The notes beneath the pieces are model-generated. The model saw nothing but the letters and a program-made list of their open reading frames with translations, was not told the DNA's origin and searched no databases. Positions 1-7,348 of a DNA stretch of 64,000 nucleotides are shown one piece after another. The translations under genes were made by a program, and so were the position numbers. Each line of letters starts with the position of its first letter. Positions within the stretch are counted from its first letter, which is position 1. This DNA is from an uncultured bacterium (GTDB lineage: Bacteria > Myxococcota_A > Bradymonadia > UBA7976 > VGTA01): NCBI GenBank assembly GCA_943788935.1, contig CALSSE010000015.1, positions 248,001 to 312,000 of the forward strand, in the 5' to 3' direction.

Positions 1-393
1 GGACGTAGGTGTCATCGTATTGAAGGGTCCGATCTCTCCGCCCCACAAAACGCCGAGACCGATCAAGAACTGTAACGGCATACGCAACCAAAGTAACCAA
101 CGCTCTCGGGGCATATCCCCAATATAAATATCGTTCACGAGCATGTTGATATTGGCAGGATAGACAGCAATGAGGAGCGCGATGAGCCCCCATGCTGCCA
201 GATGTCGAGTTGTAGGAATGAGGAGGCCGACACCTCCTAAGAGCTCAAAGAGCCCGCTGAGATAGACGAGTTCAAGTGGCCAAGGGAGGATACTGGGCAT
301 AATCGTGATAAAGGGCTCGGGGTTGATAAAATGGAGCACTCCAACAATGATAAATGAGAGCGCAAGGACGGGTCGAAAGAGTGATCTGTACAT
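1..393 (-). CDS. DoxX-like membrane protein, partial
   Basis: Reading the minus strand from ATG at 393 gives an open frame of 131 codons with no stop before the window edge, so the C-terminus is missing. The product begins MYRSLFRPVLALSFIIVGVL and has several hydrophobic helices, with a 'GxLHF' turn and 'LSGLFELLGGVGLLIPTTR' after helix 2. This pattern is typical of the DoxX/DoxD-like inner-membrane family. The family is often linked to redox or thiol stress, but no activity can be assigned here. An AGGGA-like ribosome site lies about 9-13 bases upstream of the ATG. The gene has about 100 bp between it and the PhoD gene and probably its own promoter. Family assignment is fairly confident; function is unknown. 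Confidence 0.7.
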   Translation of the reverse strand, partial: MYRSLFRPVLALSFIIVGVLHFINPEPFITIMPSILPWPLELVYLSGLFELLGGVGLLIPTTRHLAAWGLIALLIAVYPANINMLVNDIYIGDMPRERWLLWLRMPLQFLIGLGVLWGGEIGPFNTMTPTS

Positions 394-493
394 GCGTGTC
401 TGTCCCTAAGTACAAAATGATGGCGAAAGATTATTATCTTCACTTATGAGGATCGCTGATCAGCGTCTAATGAATAGTTTAGCGTAGTATATT

Positions 494-2953
494 TCATTGT
501 GGACCGAGCGCGCTTCGCTGAATAATAAAGGGACAGTCAGCGCAAGCGCTGTTGCCATATTCATCAATAAACTGAACGGATAAGCTAGGGTTGGGTTGGT
601 CGCTATCTATCTCTACGACAGCGAAGACCGTGGTCTTTGCTCTATCATAAATGAAGGGCGGCATATAGCGCATCTGAATGAGAGAGCCATAATCATCACC
701 ACTCGGCGCGCTCGGCCCATAATTCGCTAAGCCTGAGCTGATGATCTCATAAAGCGCATAGGGATCATTGATTTGGCGAGGGTTACGATGTTCGAGGATC
801 GATGAGATGTGAATATCACCGGACATCAAAACGACCCCACCCACTCCTTGACTCCAGATATGACTAAATAGTTCATCGCGGTCTGCCTCAAAATGAGGCC
901 ACTTCTCTTGATCGTCGAGATCTCCAGCGAAGATGCTCCCCGAGAGAATCAATTTAAAGGTTGCTGTTGAGGCGCTGAGTTCTCTCTTGATCCAATCCAT
1001 CTGAGCTCGACCGAGCATATGTTCACGGCTATCATCTCGGTGAAAGCGGGTGTCTAGTCCAAATATATCTACATCTCCCCATGATTGCTTAAAGAAGATC
1101 CCTCTCTGCGAGATCTGATCTCTGCTGAGACCACCATCAGGGTTGGGCCAATATTCATCAAAGACTCTGATAGAGTCTAAGGTCCAAGGCTTACGACCTC
1201 GGTCATCATTGTAAAAGGCGTCGGCGTTATTACTGTAAAAGTCATGATCATCCCAAATCGCGAGTATGGGTGTTGAAGCGAAGAGATCTGCTCTCTGATC
1301 TCGGCCAAAACTACCCCACCAGCGAGATCGACTGAAAGTAGAGGGCCTAATCGATACATTGTTTGGATCATAGACATTAAGTGGTGGATAGTGCTCCCGA
1401 CCCCATGATGTCCTGCGTTGAATAGCATCTCTATAATAGCTACGCATCGCACCCATATCAGGTGCATCGCCGTTACTAAGTGAATCAAAATAGACATTGT
1501 CACCCAGCATGAACATCATGTCAGGTTGACTGTTGATAATCGCTCCAAAGATGGGTTGCTCTGGATGTCGTGAAGGAACCGTCTTGGCGCATGAACCGAC
1601 CGCGAATTTATAGTGACCAGCTGTTCCATCCACAGGAGCTGTCTTAAACTGACCATTGGTGAGCTGGCCCTCGATATCGATGACATAATGATAGGTCGTA
1701 TTGGGTGTTAACCCTGAGAGGTCTACTTCGAAGGTATGGTCACGATCAGTCGTAGGGTACCGATAAGCGACTGTCTCTAGGTCACTTTCTTCTACACCGA
1801 CCTTAATGATGACTCTTCGAGTCGCGTCAGTTCTTCCCCAGAGACGTACTCGATGAGGGCCAGTCGCTCCGATAACTGGACCATGACTCAGATATTGATC
1901 ATAGCAGGTGCAGGGGAGAGACTCGGTCGGTAAAGGGGAGGGGAGCGGGAGAGTGATCGACTCTCGAGCACCAGAGTCGAGGGTGATTGAAGGTGTAAAG
2001 AGATCACAAGATACGACGATCCCATTAACAGTCAGCTGAGCGCAAGCGACCGCCCACGCATCACTATCGTCATAAAAGAGCCTCCCTTGTCCGCCTCCTA
2101 AACCATCATAAGTCATCCCTCGTTCTTCTAAATCCATGGTATAGACGTCAACGGTATGACGCATGTGATCATCCCATGAGATATTATTAAGGGCATAAGA
2201 GGAGCGAATTACCCCATCATAGAGTTCAAACTCTAAAGTGCCATCATCACCAGCGTTATCCCCATTACGGAGCGTGAGCTGAGCGTTGATGAGTTGAGGC
2301 GCAGGAGTATACCCTGGATCTTGGCATCCAGATCCATCCGATATCACCCCATCATCAATGATCATATTACAGTTATTATCGAGCCCATCGCACAATTCAG
2401 GCTGGGAAGGATTAATCAAGATACTCTCTTCATCGCAGTCACCTGCTCTTGACACATAGCCGATAGGCTGATCACAAGACCGGAGGGTGACCTCAGCGTT
2501 ACCATATTGGTCGAGATCTAGGTCTTGGTACCACACTAGAGACCCTTCGAGCTCCTCTCCTTCATCAATAATCATGTCACAGTCATCATCTAAACCGTTG
2601 CAGCGTTCTGCTGCCCCCGGGAATATGAGAGGATCTCCATCATGACAATCGACTGAGCTAGGGTGACCATCTTGATCATTGTCAGCTTGAGTCATGTCAG
2701 CTTGAGTCATGTCAGCTTGAGTCATGTCAGCTTGAGTCATATCCGCTCTATCAGTCCCCCCATCTCTCTCGCGAGTAGAGAGATCAAGAGGGTCTACGTT
2801 AGAGAGATCTACTGCGACCGTAGAGTCATCGGAGTCTTCGCCAACTTCGGTTTCGTTCGAAGAGAGAGGAGGAGTCTCTGTACAGGCCGAGATAACAAAA
2901 AAAGTGGATACGATGAGCAGTTGATTGAATATGATGAGCAGATGATTAGGCAC
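494..2953 (-). CDS. PhoD-type alkaline phosphatase lipoprotein with MopE-like motifs
   Basis: 819 residues. The N-terminus is a lipoprotein signal peptide with lipobox ISAC (Cys24). A Thr/Asp-rich linker follows with four near-perfect DMTQA units (15-bp DNA repeat, 2681-2740). Next come two MopE-type calcium/copper-binding-like motifs ('DxDGHPSSVDCHDGD', 'CNGLDDDCDMIIDEG' and 'CDGLDNNCNMIIDDG'). The C-terminal half is a PhoD-like metallophosphoesterase with an Fn3-like lead-in. Visible metal-site motifs are 'FAVGSCAK', 'MMFMLGDNVYFDS', 'LAIWDDHDFYSNN' and 'GVVLMSGDIHISS'. It is predicted to be an outer-membrane-anchored or periplasmic phosphodiesterase/phosphatase releasing phosphate from extracellular esters. 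The phosphatase fold is near certain; the substrate is unknown. The MopE-PhoD fusion is lineage-flavoured. Confidence 0.88.
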   Translation of the reverse strand: MPNHLLIIFNQLLIVSTFFVISACTETPPLSSNETEVGEDSDDSTVAVDLSNVDPLDLSTRERDGGTDRADMTQADMTQADMTQADMTQADNDQDGHPSSVDCHDGDPLIFPGAAERCNGLDDDCDMIIDEGEELEGSLVWYQDLDLDQYGNAEVTLRSCDQPIGYVSRAGDCDEESILINPSQPELCDGLDNNCNMIIDDGVISDGSGCQDPGYTPAPQLINAQLTLRNGDNAGDDGTLEFELYDGVIRSSYALNNISWDDHMRHTVDVYTMDLEERGMTYDGLGGGQGRLFYDDSDAWAVACAQLTVNGIVVSCDLFTPSITLDSGARESITLPLPSPLPTESLPCTCYDQYLSHGPVIGATGPHRVRLWGRTDATRRVIIKVGVEESDLETVAYRYPTTDRDHTFEVDLSGLTPNTTYHYVIDIEGQLTNGQFKTAPVDGTAGHYKFAVGSCAKTVPSRHPEQPIFGAIINSQPDMMFMLGDNVYFDSLSNGDAPDMGAMRSYYRDAIQRRTSWGREHYPPLNVYDPNNVSIRPSTFSRSRWWGSFGRDQRADLFASTPILAIWDDHDFYSNNADAFYNDDRGRKPWTLDSIRVFDEYWPNPDGGLSRDQISQRGIFFKQSWGDVDIFGLDTRFHRDDSREHMLGRAQMDWIKRELSASTATFKLILSGSIFAGDLDDQEKWPHFEADRDELFSHIWSQGVGGVVLMSGDIHISSILEHRNPRQINDPYALYEIISSGLANYGPSAPSGDDYGSLIQMRYMPPFIYDRAKTTVFAVVEIDSDQPNPSLSVQFIDEYGNSACADCPFIIQRSALGPQ
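2681..2740. repeat. 15-bp tandem repeat, 4 copies (DMTQA linker)
   Basis: Four exact 15-bp units (gtcagcttgagtcat on the plus strand) lie inside the PhoD-lipoprotein gene and encode DMTQA repeats between the lipobox and the MopE-like motifs. Confidence 0.9.
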
Positions 2954-3009
2954 AAAACCTCTTCTTTTAGGACAGAGAATGAGAGTTAAGCTGTGAACTT
3001 GTCACTTAT

Positions 3010-3048
3010 ATTAGCTTGATGAAGATATGATTAGCTTGATGAAGATAT
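3010..3048. repeat. 20-bp direct repeat, two copies
   Basis: The unit attagcttgatgaagatat occurs at 3010-3028 and again at 3030-3048 in the gap between the PhoD gene and the broken Cys-rich lipoprotein gene. No function is evident. Confidence 0.8.
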
Positions 3049-3091
3049 TTAAAACATATCAATATGTGAGAGTAGACAAATCACTTGATGA

Positions 3092-3416
3092 GTCGTTGAT
3101 AAGTCAACGACTGGCGAAGAGATGACTTCTGGCGAAGAGAGTCCATGGGGTGAAGCCTGTGTAGAAGACACTGATTGTAGCGACCCTACTGATTTTTGTG
3201 AGCAGCCTGGGGTGACAGAAGAATGACAGAAGGATGACAGAAGGCTATTGTACATATGCTTGTATTAACAACCAAGGGTGTACAGATCTCGAGGCACCCA
3301 GTCATTGGACTTGTAATATCCTAGCGTTTGCAGGCTGTGAAGACGTCCCCTCTAAGTGGTGTGGCTCTCAGAGTGAGCCTACTGACTTCCCCGGGGTCAT
3401 TGTTGAGTGTCCATAA
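3092..3416 (+). pseudogene. Broken cysteine-rich lipoprotein remnant
   Basis: One frame is open from 3092 to 3218 and reads STTGEEMTSGEES... then CVEDTDCSDPTDFCEQPG before a stop. A second frame (from 3234) continues GYCTYACINNQGCTDL... to a stop at 3416. The break coincides with three tandem 11-bp units (3214-3246). Removing two units (22 bp) joins the frames as PGVTEGYCTYAC, the spacing expected in the Cys-rich extracellular proteins elsewhere in this window. No signal peptide or start codon is joined to it: a stop at 3089-3091 precedes the open stretch. It therefore seems both truncated at the 5' end and frameshifted. The GEEMTSGEES stretch resembles the post-lipobox linkers of the intact lipoproteins. 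A short ORF from ATG 3234 (60 aa) is possible but has no signal peptide. Confidence 0.65.
3214..3246. repeat. 11-bp tandem repeat, 3 copies
   Basis: The units gacagaagaat, gacagaaggat and gacagaaggct lie head to tail at the frameshift point of the broken lipoprotein gene. One or four copies would keep the frame; three copies break it. Confidence 0.85.
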
Positions 3417-3496
3417 TAGATAAGAGCTGATTGATATCATTCATCGCTCTTTAATCAGACGGATCCGACTCATAAGAGTTTGAGTCGAGGGGTCAC

Positions 3497-4270
3497 TCAT
3501 CCTATTAATGATCTCAAGATCACGTCCACTTGGCGCATATCTCGGGCGAGCCACGCTGCTCTGAGTTTGAGTTTCTCTTCCTCACTCAACTCGCCATAGG
3601 CGTCCTTATGCTTTAATGTGTGACGGACTTTAGAGCCGAGCTGTTCTAAGACCATACCTACGCTGACTGAGATATTGAAACTCTCAGTGAACCCATACAT
3701 TGGGATCTTGAAGATTCCATCACAGGCAGACATCGTCTCTTCACGAAGACCACTCGCTTCATTTCCAAAGAGGACCATGATCGGCTGATCAAGAGGTAAG
3801 TCGAGCATATCAAACTCTCCTCTCGGCCCTGCCCCAAAGACGCGATAGCCATTTTTTTGTGCCGCTCTAACGAGCTCGACACCAGCGGGGAGCTCTTCTT
3901 GACCTTTAAATAGCTCAAGGTCAATCCAACGATGGGCATGCATAGTGATCCCCTTGGGGATACGTCCCTTCTTGTCGGTGGGATTGGGGCCGGTCCCCAT
4001 CCCTGGGTGAGGATATGGATTTCTCACCTCAGCGGCATAGACGCGATGTACCCCTAGACCTTCGGCAGTTCGTAAGCAGGCGGCGCCATTGTGCTCATGG
4101 TGTAAGTCTTCGACACCGAGCGCTAGTGAGGTGATCCGCTGATCTAAGACAGCATTAATGCGCTCTAGACGACCGGGGAGCGCTAGCTTAGATAACGCTT
4201 TGACTACTTTGTCAGCAGGGTATTCGACCCCTTCAGGAGATGTATATATAGCCGCTCTTCGCTCGATCAA
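3497..4270 (-). CDS. trmH: TrmH/SpoU-family RNA 2'-O-methyltransferase
   Basis: 257 residues. It carries the SPOUT-fold signature motifs near the C-terminus: 'MVLFGNEASGLREE' (motif 2) and 'IPMYGFTESFNISVSVGM' (motif 3), including the Asn of the S-adenosylmethionine-binding knot. Motif 1-like 'LEDLHHEHNGAACLRTAEG' is near residue 55. It is expected to methylate the 2'-OH of a tRNA ribose (Gm18 type) in the cytoplasm; the exact RNA target is inferred from family only. The start is TTG at 4270, overlapping the stop of the upstream response regulator by four bases (TTGA), which indicates translational coupling. No ATG start would retain the N-terminal motifs. Family assignment is strong; the tRNA-G18 specificity is less certain. 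Confidence 0.85.
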   Translation of the reverse strand: MIERRAAIYTSPEGVEYPADKVVKALSKLALPGRLERINAVLDQRITSLALGVEDLHHEHNGAACLRTAEGLGVHRVYAAEVRNPYPHPGMGTGPNPTDKKGRIPKGITMHAHRWIDLELFKGQEELPAGVELVRAAQKNGYRVFGAGPRGEFDMLDLPLDQPIMVLFGNEASGLREETMSACDGIFKIPMYGFTESFNISVSVGMVLEQLGSKVRHTLKHKDAYGELSEEEKLKLRAAWLARDMRQVDVILRSLIG

Positions 4271-4857
4271 GATGGGTCGACCTCATCTTCATTAATGATG
4301 ATCGCCCCTTCATCATCTTTGTTGATCTGGGTGAGCCCTGGATGGGCGGCTTCTAGATTAGCGATCTCCTCTACCCTGGCGTCCGGTACACTAGCGTCCG
4401 ATTCACTGGCTGAGCTTGAGTCAGCGCTCGGTGCAGCGCTTGTGCTAGAAACCTCTCTGAGAGCGGCGCGCTGCTCTCTTGCATGCTCAACAGCTAGATG
4501 AATGGTCAGCTTGAGCTCATCTTCATCCCAGGGCTTGGTGAGGAAGCGGAATACATTTCCTTCATTGATCGCTGAGATGACCATGGTCATTTCTGCTTGT
4601 CCGGTGAGGACCACTCGACCGATGGTGGGATAGAGGAGTCGACAGCGCTTGAGAAACTCTAAGCCCGTCATTTCTGGCATCAGATGATCAGAGATAATGA
4701 CGTCAGGTCTCTCGGTTCGGAGGAGCTGAAGAGCATCTTTAGCAGAGGGCGCAAAGCTGAGCTTATAGTCACGACGGAGGACGCGACGAAGAGCAGAGCG
4801 AATGCTCTCTTCATCATCAACGATTAGGATATGGGCGCGATTAGTGAGCTCACTCAT
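4267..4857 (-). CDS. Receiver-only response regulator
   Basis: 196 residues. Residues 7-125 form a CheY-like receiver with acidic pair Asp14/Asp15, phospho-acceptor Asp57 in 'DVIISDHLMPEM', Thr85 in 'VVLTGQAE' and Lys108 in 'FLTKPWDEDEL'. The 'FRFLTKPW' signature is common in receivers attached to HD-GYP or kinase modules, but no output domain follows. The last ~70 residues are Ser/Ala/Glu/Asp-rich and look disordered. It probably acts by protein-protein contact. It is the first gene of a two-gene unit with the RNA methyltransferase (4-base overlap). No histidine kinase is adjacent. An 8-bp-arm inverted repeat (4902-4929) lies 45 bp upstream of its ATG. Confidence 0.88.
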   Translation of the reverse strand: MSELTNRAHILIVDDEESIRSALRRVLRRDYKLSFAPSAKDALQLLRTERPDVIISDHLMPEMTGLEFLKRCRLLYPTIGRVVLTGQAEMTMVISAINEGNVFRFLTKPWDEDELKLTIHLAVEHAREQRAALREVSSTSAAPSADSSSASESDASVPDARVEEIANLEAAHPGLTQINKDDEGAIIINEDEVDPS

Positions 4858-4901
4858 CAGGTCACCTCTGGCTGGAAACTAGGTTTAAAGATCTAATCAT
4901 G

Positions 4902-4929
4902 ACGAACGATTTAGATGGTGGTCGTTCGT
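4902..4929. promoter_or_regulatory. Inverted repeat upstream of response regulator
   Basis: Perfect 8-bp arms ACGAACGA (4902-4909) and TCGTTCGT (4922-4929) are separated by 12 bp, centred about 58 bp upstream of the response-regulator start codon. The geometry fits a dimeric regulator's operator; there is no T-tract to suggest a terminator. Confidence 0.4.
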
Positions 4930-5117
4930 TCCCTATGATTCATGAAGTTGCCGCTCTTGTCTAGCCTTCTATTTGGACTCTCTAGGAGGAGTGATTGAGA
5001 GCTTGATTTACATAGATTAACTGTGATGGATTAAACTTATCTTTATAAGAGTCGAATGTTGAGCCTCATCTTTGCATGTACACATGTAAGTATTCTTGAG
5101 GGTAAAAAGGAGATGAT

Positions 5118-6146
5118 ATGGAATCCCACACAAAACGGGTGGCTGTTGGCCTGTTCATACTATTGCAGGTCGGCTGTAATGCCTCGGTTAATCCTGACTT
5201 GATCGAAGACACAGAGGCATCGATGAATATCCCTGAGCAATATCTAGATCCTCTGCCGGGACAAATGATGGGAGGGTCTCCGATAATGAGTAATCCCATG
5301 GGTGGAGATACAGTAGGAATGGTCACCGGCGGGGAAATGACTGGCGGAGATGAGATTGGCGGAGAAGTGACCGGCGGAGAGATGACCGGCGGAGAGATGA
5401 CCGGCGGGGAGATGACCGGCGGGGAGATGACCGGCGGGGAGATGACCGGCGGGGAGACGACCGGCGGGGAGATGACCGGCGGGGAGAACTTGAGGTGTGA
5501 TCTGACCGATGCCGAGAGTAGGGTCTGTTATGACTGTGATGATAACGGTGAGGTCTACCTACCCTATGAAGACTCTCTATGTCCTACGGTGGAGTGCCTC
5601 GTTGATGAGGTAAGTATTGATCCTCAGGGTTCTTGTGTTCGCTACCTGTACGATATACCACTCCCTCCTCTTTGTTATGACGTAGAGCAATGTGAGCCGA
5701 TCGATGAGCAAGAATGTCTAGTAGTAGATGTTGAGGTGATCGCTGAAGGGAATGCTTGCCGAGAGGTAACAACATGTGAGAGTGGGGTGATGCCAGAGAC
5801 CTCAAGTAGACCCAATGGGGCGAGTTGTAATGAGTGGGGAGTCTGTCAAGAGGGAGAGTGTAACGCCCAATCTGCTTGTGGGAGCTTTACTAGATATAAT
5901 CAGAGAAATCGATTTTGTGATTCAGAGCTTAATGACCAAGGTGAGACGAGCTGTACATTTTTAGTGTATGGCCAAGGCTTGAATGGAGATGGAGAGACCA
6001 CCTGCGCTGACTTTTGTGAACGTGATGGTGGGACGTGTATAGACGGATGGAATAACGATAATGATAACAACTGCCGAAGAGGCAATGGTGACGATGGGTG
6101 TAATGTGCTTTACCAATCTCAAGTGTGCATTTGTGCTGCGCCCTAA
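5118..6146 (+). CDS. Cys-rich lipoprotein with GGEMT repeat linker
   Basis: 342 residues. An AAGGAG ribosome site lies just upstream of the ATG. The signal peptide ends in lipobox LQVGC (Cys20). About residues 68-123 are a linker of 5-residue units (TGGEM, with T/V/I variants) encoded by near-identical 15-bp repeats (5322-5487). The remaining ~220 residues are rich in cysteine (about 22) with short spacings such as 'CDLTDAESRVCYDCDDNG' and end 'VLYQSQVCICAAP', suggesting a disulfide-stabilised extracellular domain. No enzymatic domain is recognised. It is probably exposed on the cell surface via its lipid anchor. The gene stands alone between divergent and convergent neighbours. Confidence 0.8.
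   Translation: MESHTKRVAVGLFILLQVGCNASVNPDLIEDTEASMNIPEQYLDPLPGQMMGGSPIMSNPMGGDTVGMVTGGEMTGGDEIGGEVTGGEMTGGEMTGGEMTGGEMTGGEMTGGETTGGEMTGGENLRCDLTDAESRVCYDCDDNGEVYLPYEDSLCPTVECLVDEVSIDPQGSCVRYLYDIPLPPLCYDVEQCEPIDEQECLVVDVEVIAEGNACREVTTCESGVMPETSSRPNGASCNEWGVCQEGECNAQSACGSFTRYNQRNRFCDSELNDQGETSCTFLVYGQGLNGDGETTCADFCERDGGTCIDGWNNDNDNNCRRGNGDDGCNVLYQSQVCICAAP
5322..5487. repeat. 15-bp tandem repeats encoding TGGEM
   Basis: About eleven units related to accggcggggagatg lie in the linker of the lipoprotein gene. The central copies are nearly identical, indicating recent expansion or homogenisation. Confidence 0.9.
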
Positions 6147-6167
6147 GAAGATCGGTGACTCACTCAT

Positions 6168-7184
6168 TTATTGCTTTGGTAAAGTGATTCTAAATCGGTA
6201 CATATACGTAGCAATTTCTGCAAGGTTCATCTCGCTAGTCTGATATCCATAAGTCCAATTATTAATGAGCTGAGGCGTTCCACTCTCCCCTAAATGACTA
6301 GAGACGATCCCTACGTGGGTTGGTCGACCTTTATCTAAGGTGTCCATAAATAGGATGTCGCCGGGAAGCCAAGCCTCATCTTCGGTTTGCTTTGAGTCAA
6401 AGCTGATCGGGAGTGAGGTGTAGTGTCTCTTAAAATAGACGATGAGTCTCCTCACTCGACGATGATCTATATTTCGATTTGGACGCTTTCCACGTAAACC
6501 ATAGGCCTTGGGGTGAGAGAGCATGTCTTTATAAAGCAGTGTTTGTAGGTCCCAACCGGCGTTACGAAACGCCCTCACGATAACATCTGTGCACACACCG
6601 ATCTCACGAGGAACATCGCCGAGAGGATATTTTAGTCGTTGATAGCCTTCTTGATACTCAGCGCCATTTAGAGCTGTCTTAAGCGCCCCGATATAGATGT
6701 CTAATGAATCAAAAATGCCGTCATGATCGCGATCTTGAGAGAGAACGCTATCAGTAGGCAAAGGGGGGGGGTGATTGACCTTGAGCGTAGGGGAGAGGCC
6801 TATAAGAGCGTCTCGGATCGCAGGTCTCAGAGTGTTATGTTTGAAGGGGAATACATTGAGTAAATGATGCCTATAAAAGAGGCCTAAGACCTTATGATGA
6901 TTAGCAATCGACCAACGGTAAACCTGTAGTTGATCTTTGGGTAACCATAGTGGTGTCGAGATCTTTACCTTTGAATCTAGATCCGAGAAGATCCCCTTAT
7001 CGCTCATCGGTTGAGGGAGTTTTACTTCCATTATCTCTGTAGGAGATGAGGCGGGCTGAGCATAGAGTTTGATTGTTATCGGTAGATTGATCACCCCAAA
7101 GATGAAGGTCACTAAGAATAGACGAGAGAGGAGATATTTCTGATCTTGTCTCTGGTCTCTACTTGAGCTTTGCTGATGAGTCAT
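6168..7184 (-). CDS. DUF1287 family secreted protein
   Basis: 338 residues. The first ~43 residues contain a hydrophobic segment (LFLVTFIFGVINLPITIKLYA) that looks like a signal peptide or N-terminal anchor. The C-terminal ~185 residues match the DUF1287 family (NlpC/P60-like fold): 'DIYIGALKTALNGAEY', 'YPLGDVPREIGVCTDVIVRA' with the conserved Cys, 'GWDLQTLLYKDM', 'NIDHRRVRRL' and 'GDILFMDTLDKGRPTHVGIV' with the conserved His. The Cys and His are candidates for a thiol hydrolase site, perhaps acting on peptidoglycan; this is inference from the fold. Three to four 22-bp direct repeats lie directly upstream of its start. It is convergent with the GGEMT lipoprotein gene. Confidence 0.8.
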   Translation of the reverse strand: MTHQQSSSRDQRQDQKYLLSRLFLVTFIFGVINLPITIKLYAQPASSPTEIMEVKLPQPMSDKGIFSDLDSKVKISTPLWLPKDQLQVYRWSIANHHKVLGLFYRHHLLNVFPFKHNTLRPAIRDALIGLSPTLKVNHPPPLPTDSVLSQDRDHDGIFDSLDIYIGALKTALNGAEYQEGYQRLKYPLGDVPREIGVCTDVIVRAFRNAGWDLQTLLYKDMLSHPKAYGLRGKRPNRNIDHRRVRRLIVYFKRHYTSLPISFDSKQTEDEAWLPGDILFMDTLDKGRPTHVGIVSSHLGESGTPQLINNWTYGYQTSEMNLAEIATYMYRFRITLPKQ

Positions 7185-7185
7185 T

Positions 7186-7273
7186 GTATTCTCAGTTCAA
7201 AATAAGAGTATTCCTGGTTCAGATTAAGAGTATTTTCAGTTCAAATTAAGAGTATTCTCAGTTCAAATTAAGA
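7186..7273. repeat. 22-bp tandem repeat, 4 copies, in divergent promoter region
   Basis: Four units of gtattctcagttcaaattaaga (with a few changes) start at 7186, 7208, 7230 and 7252. They fill half of the gap between the DUF1287 gene (minus) and the AGEM lipoprotein gene (plus). The 22-bp period is about two helical turns, so they could be an array of binding sites. Confidence 0.85.
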
Positions 7274-7348
7274 TAAATCCACATTAAGAGGGTGTTGGTT
7301 ATTTGATCATAAACACTCTTGTTACCCTGTTCATCAAGGAGATTAAAT

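Noticed and set aside
5322..5487. CRISPR-like array
   Set aside because: Repeats are contiguous 15-bp coding units with no spacers.
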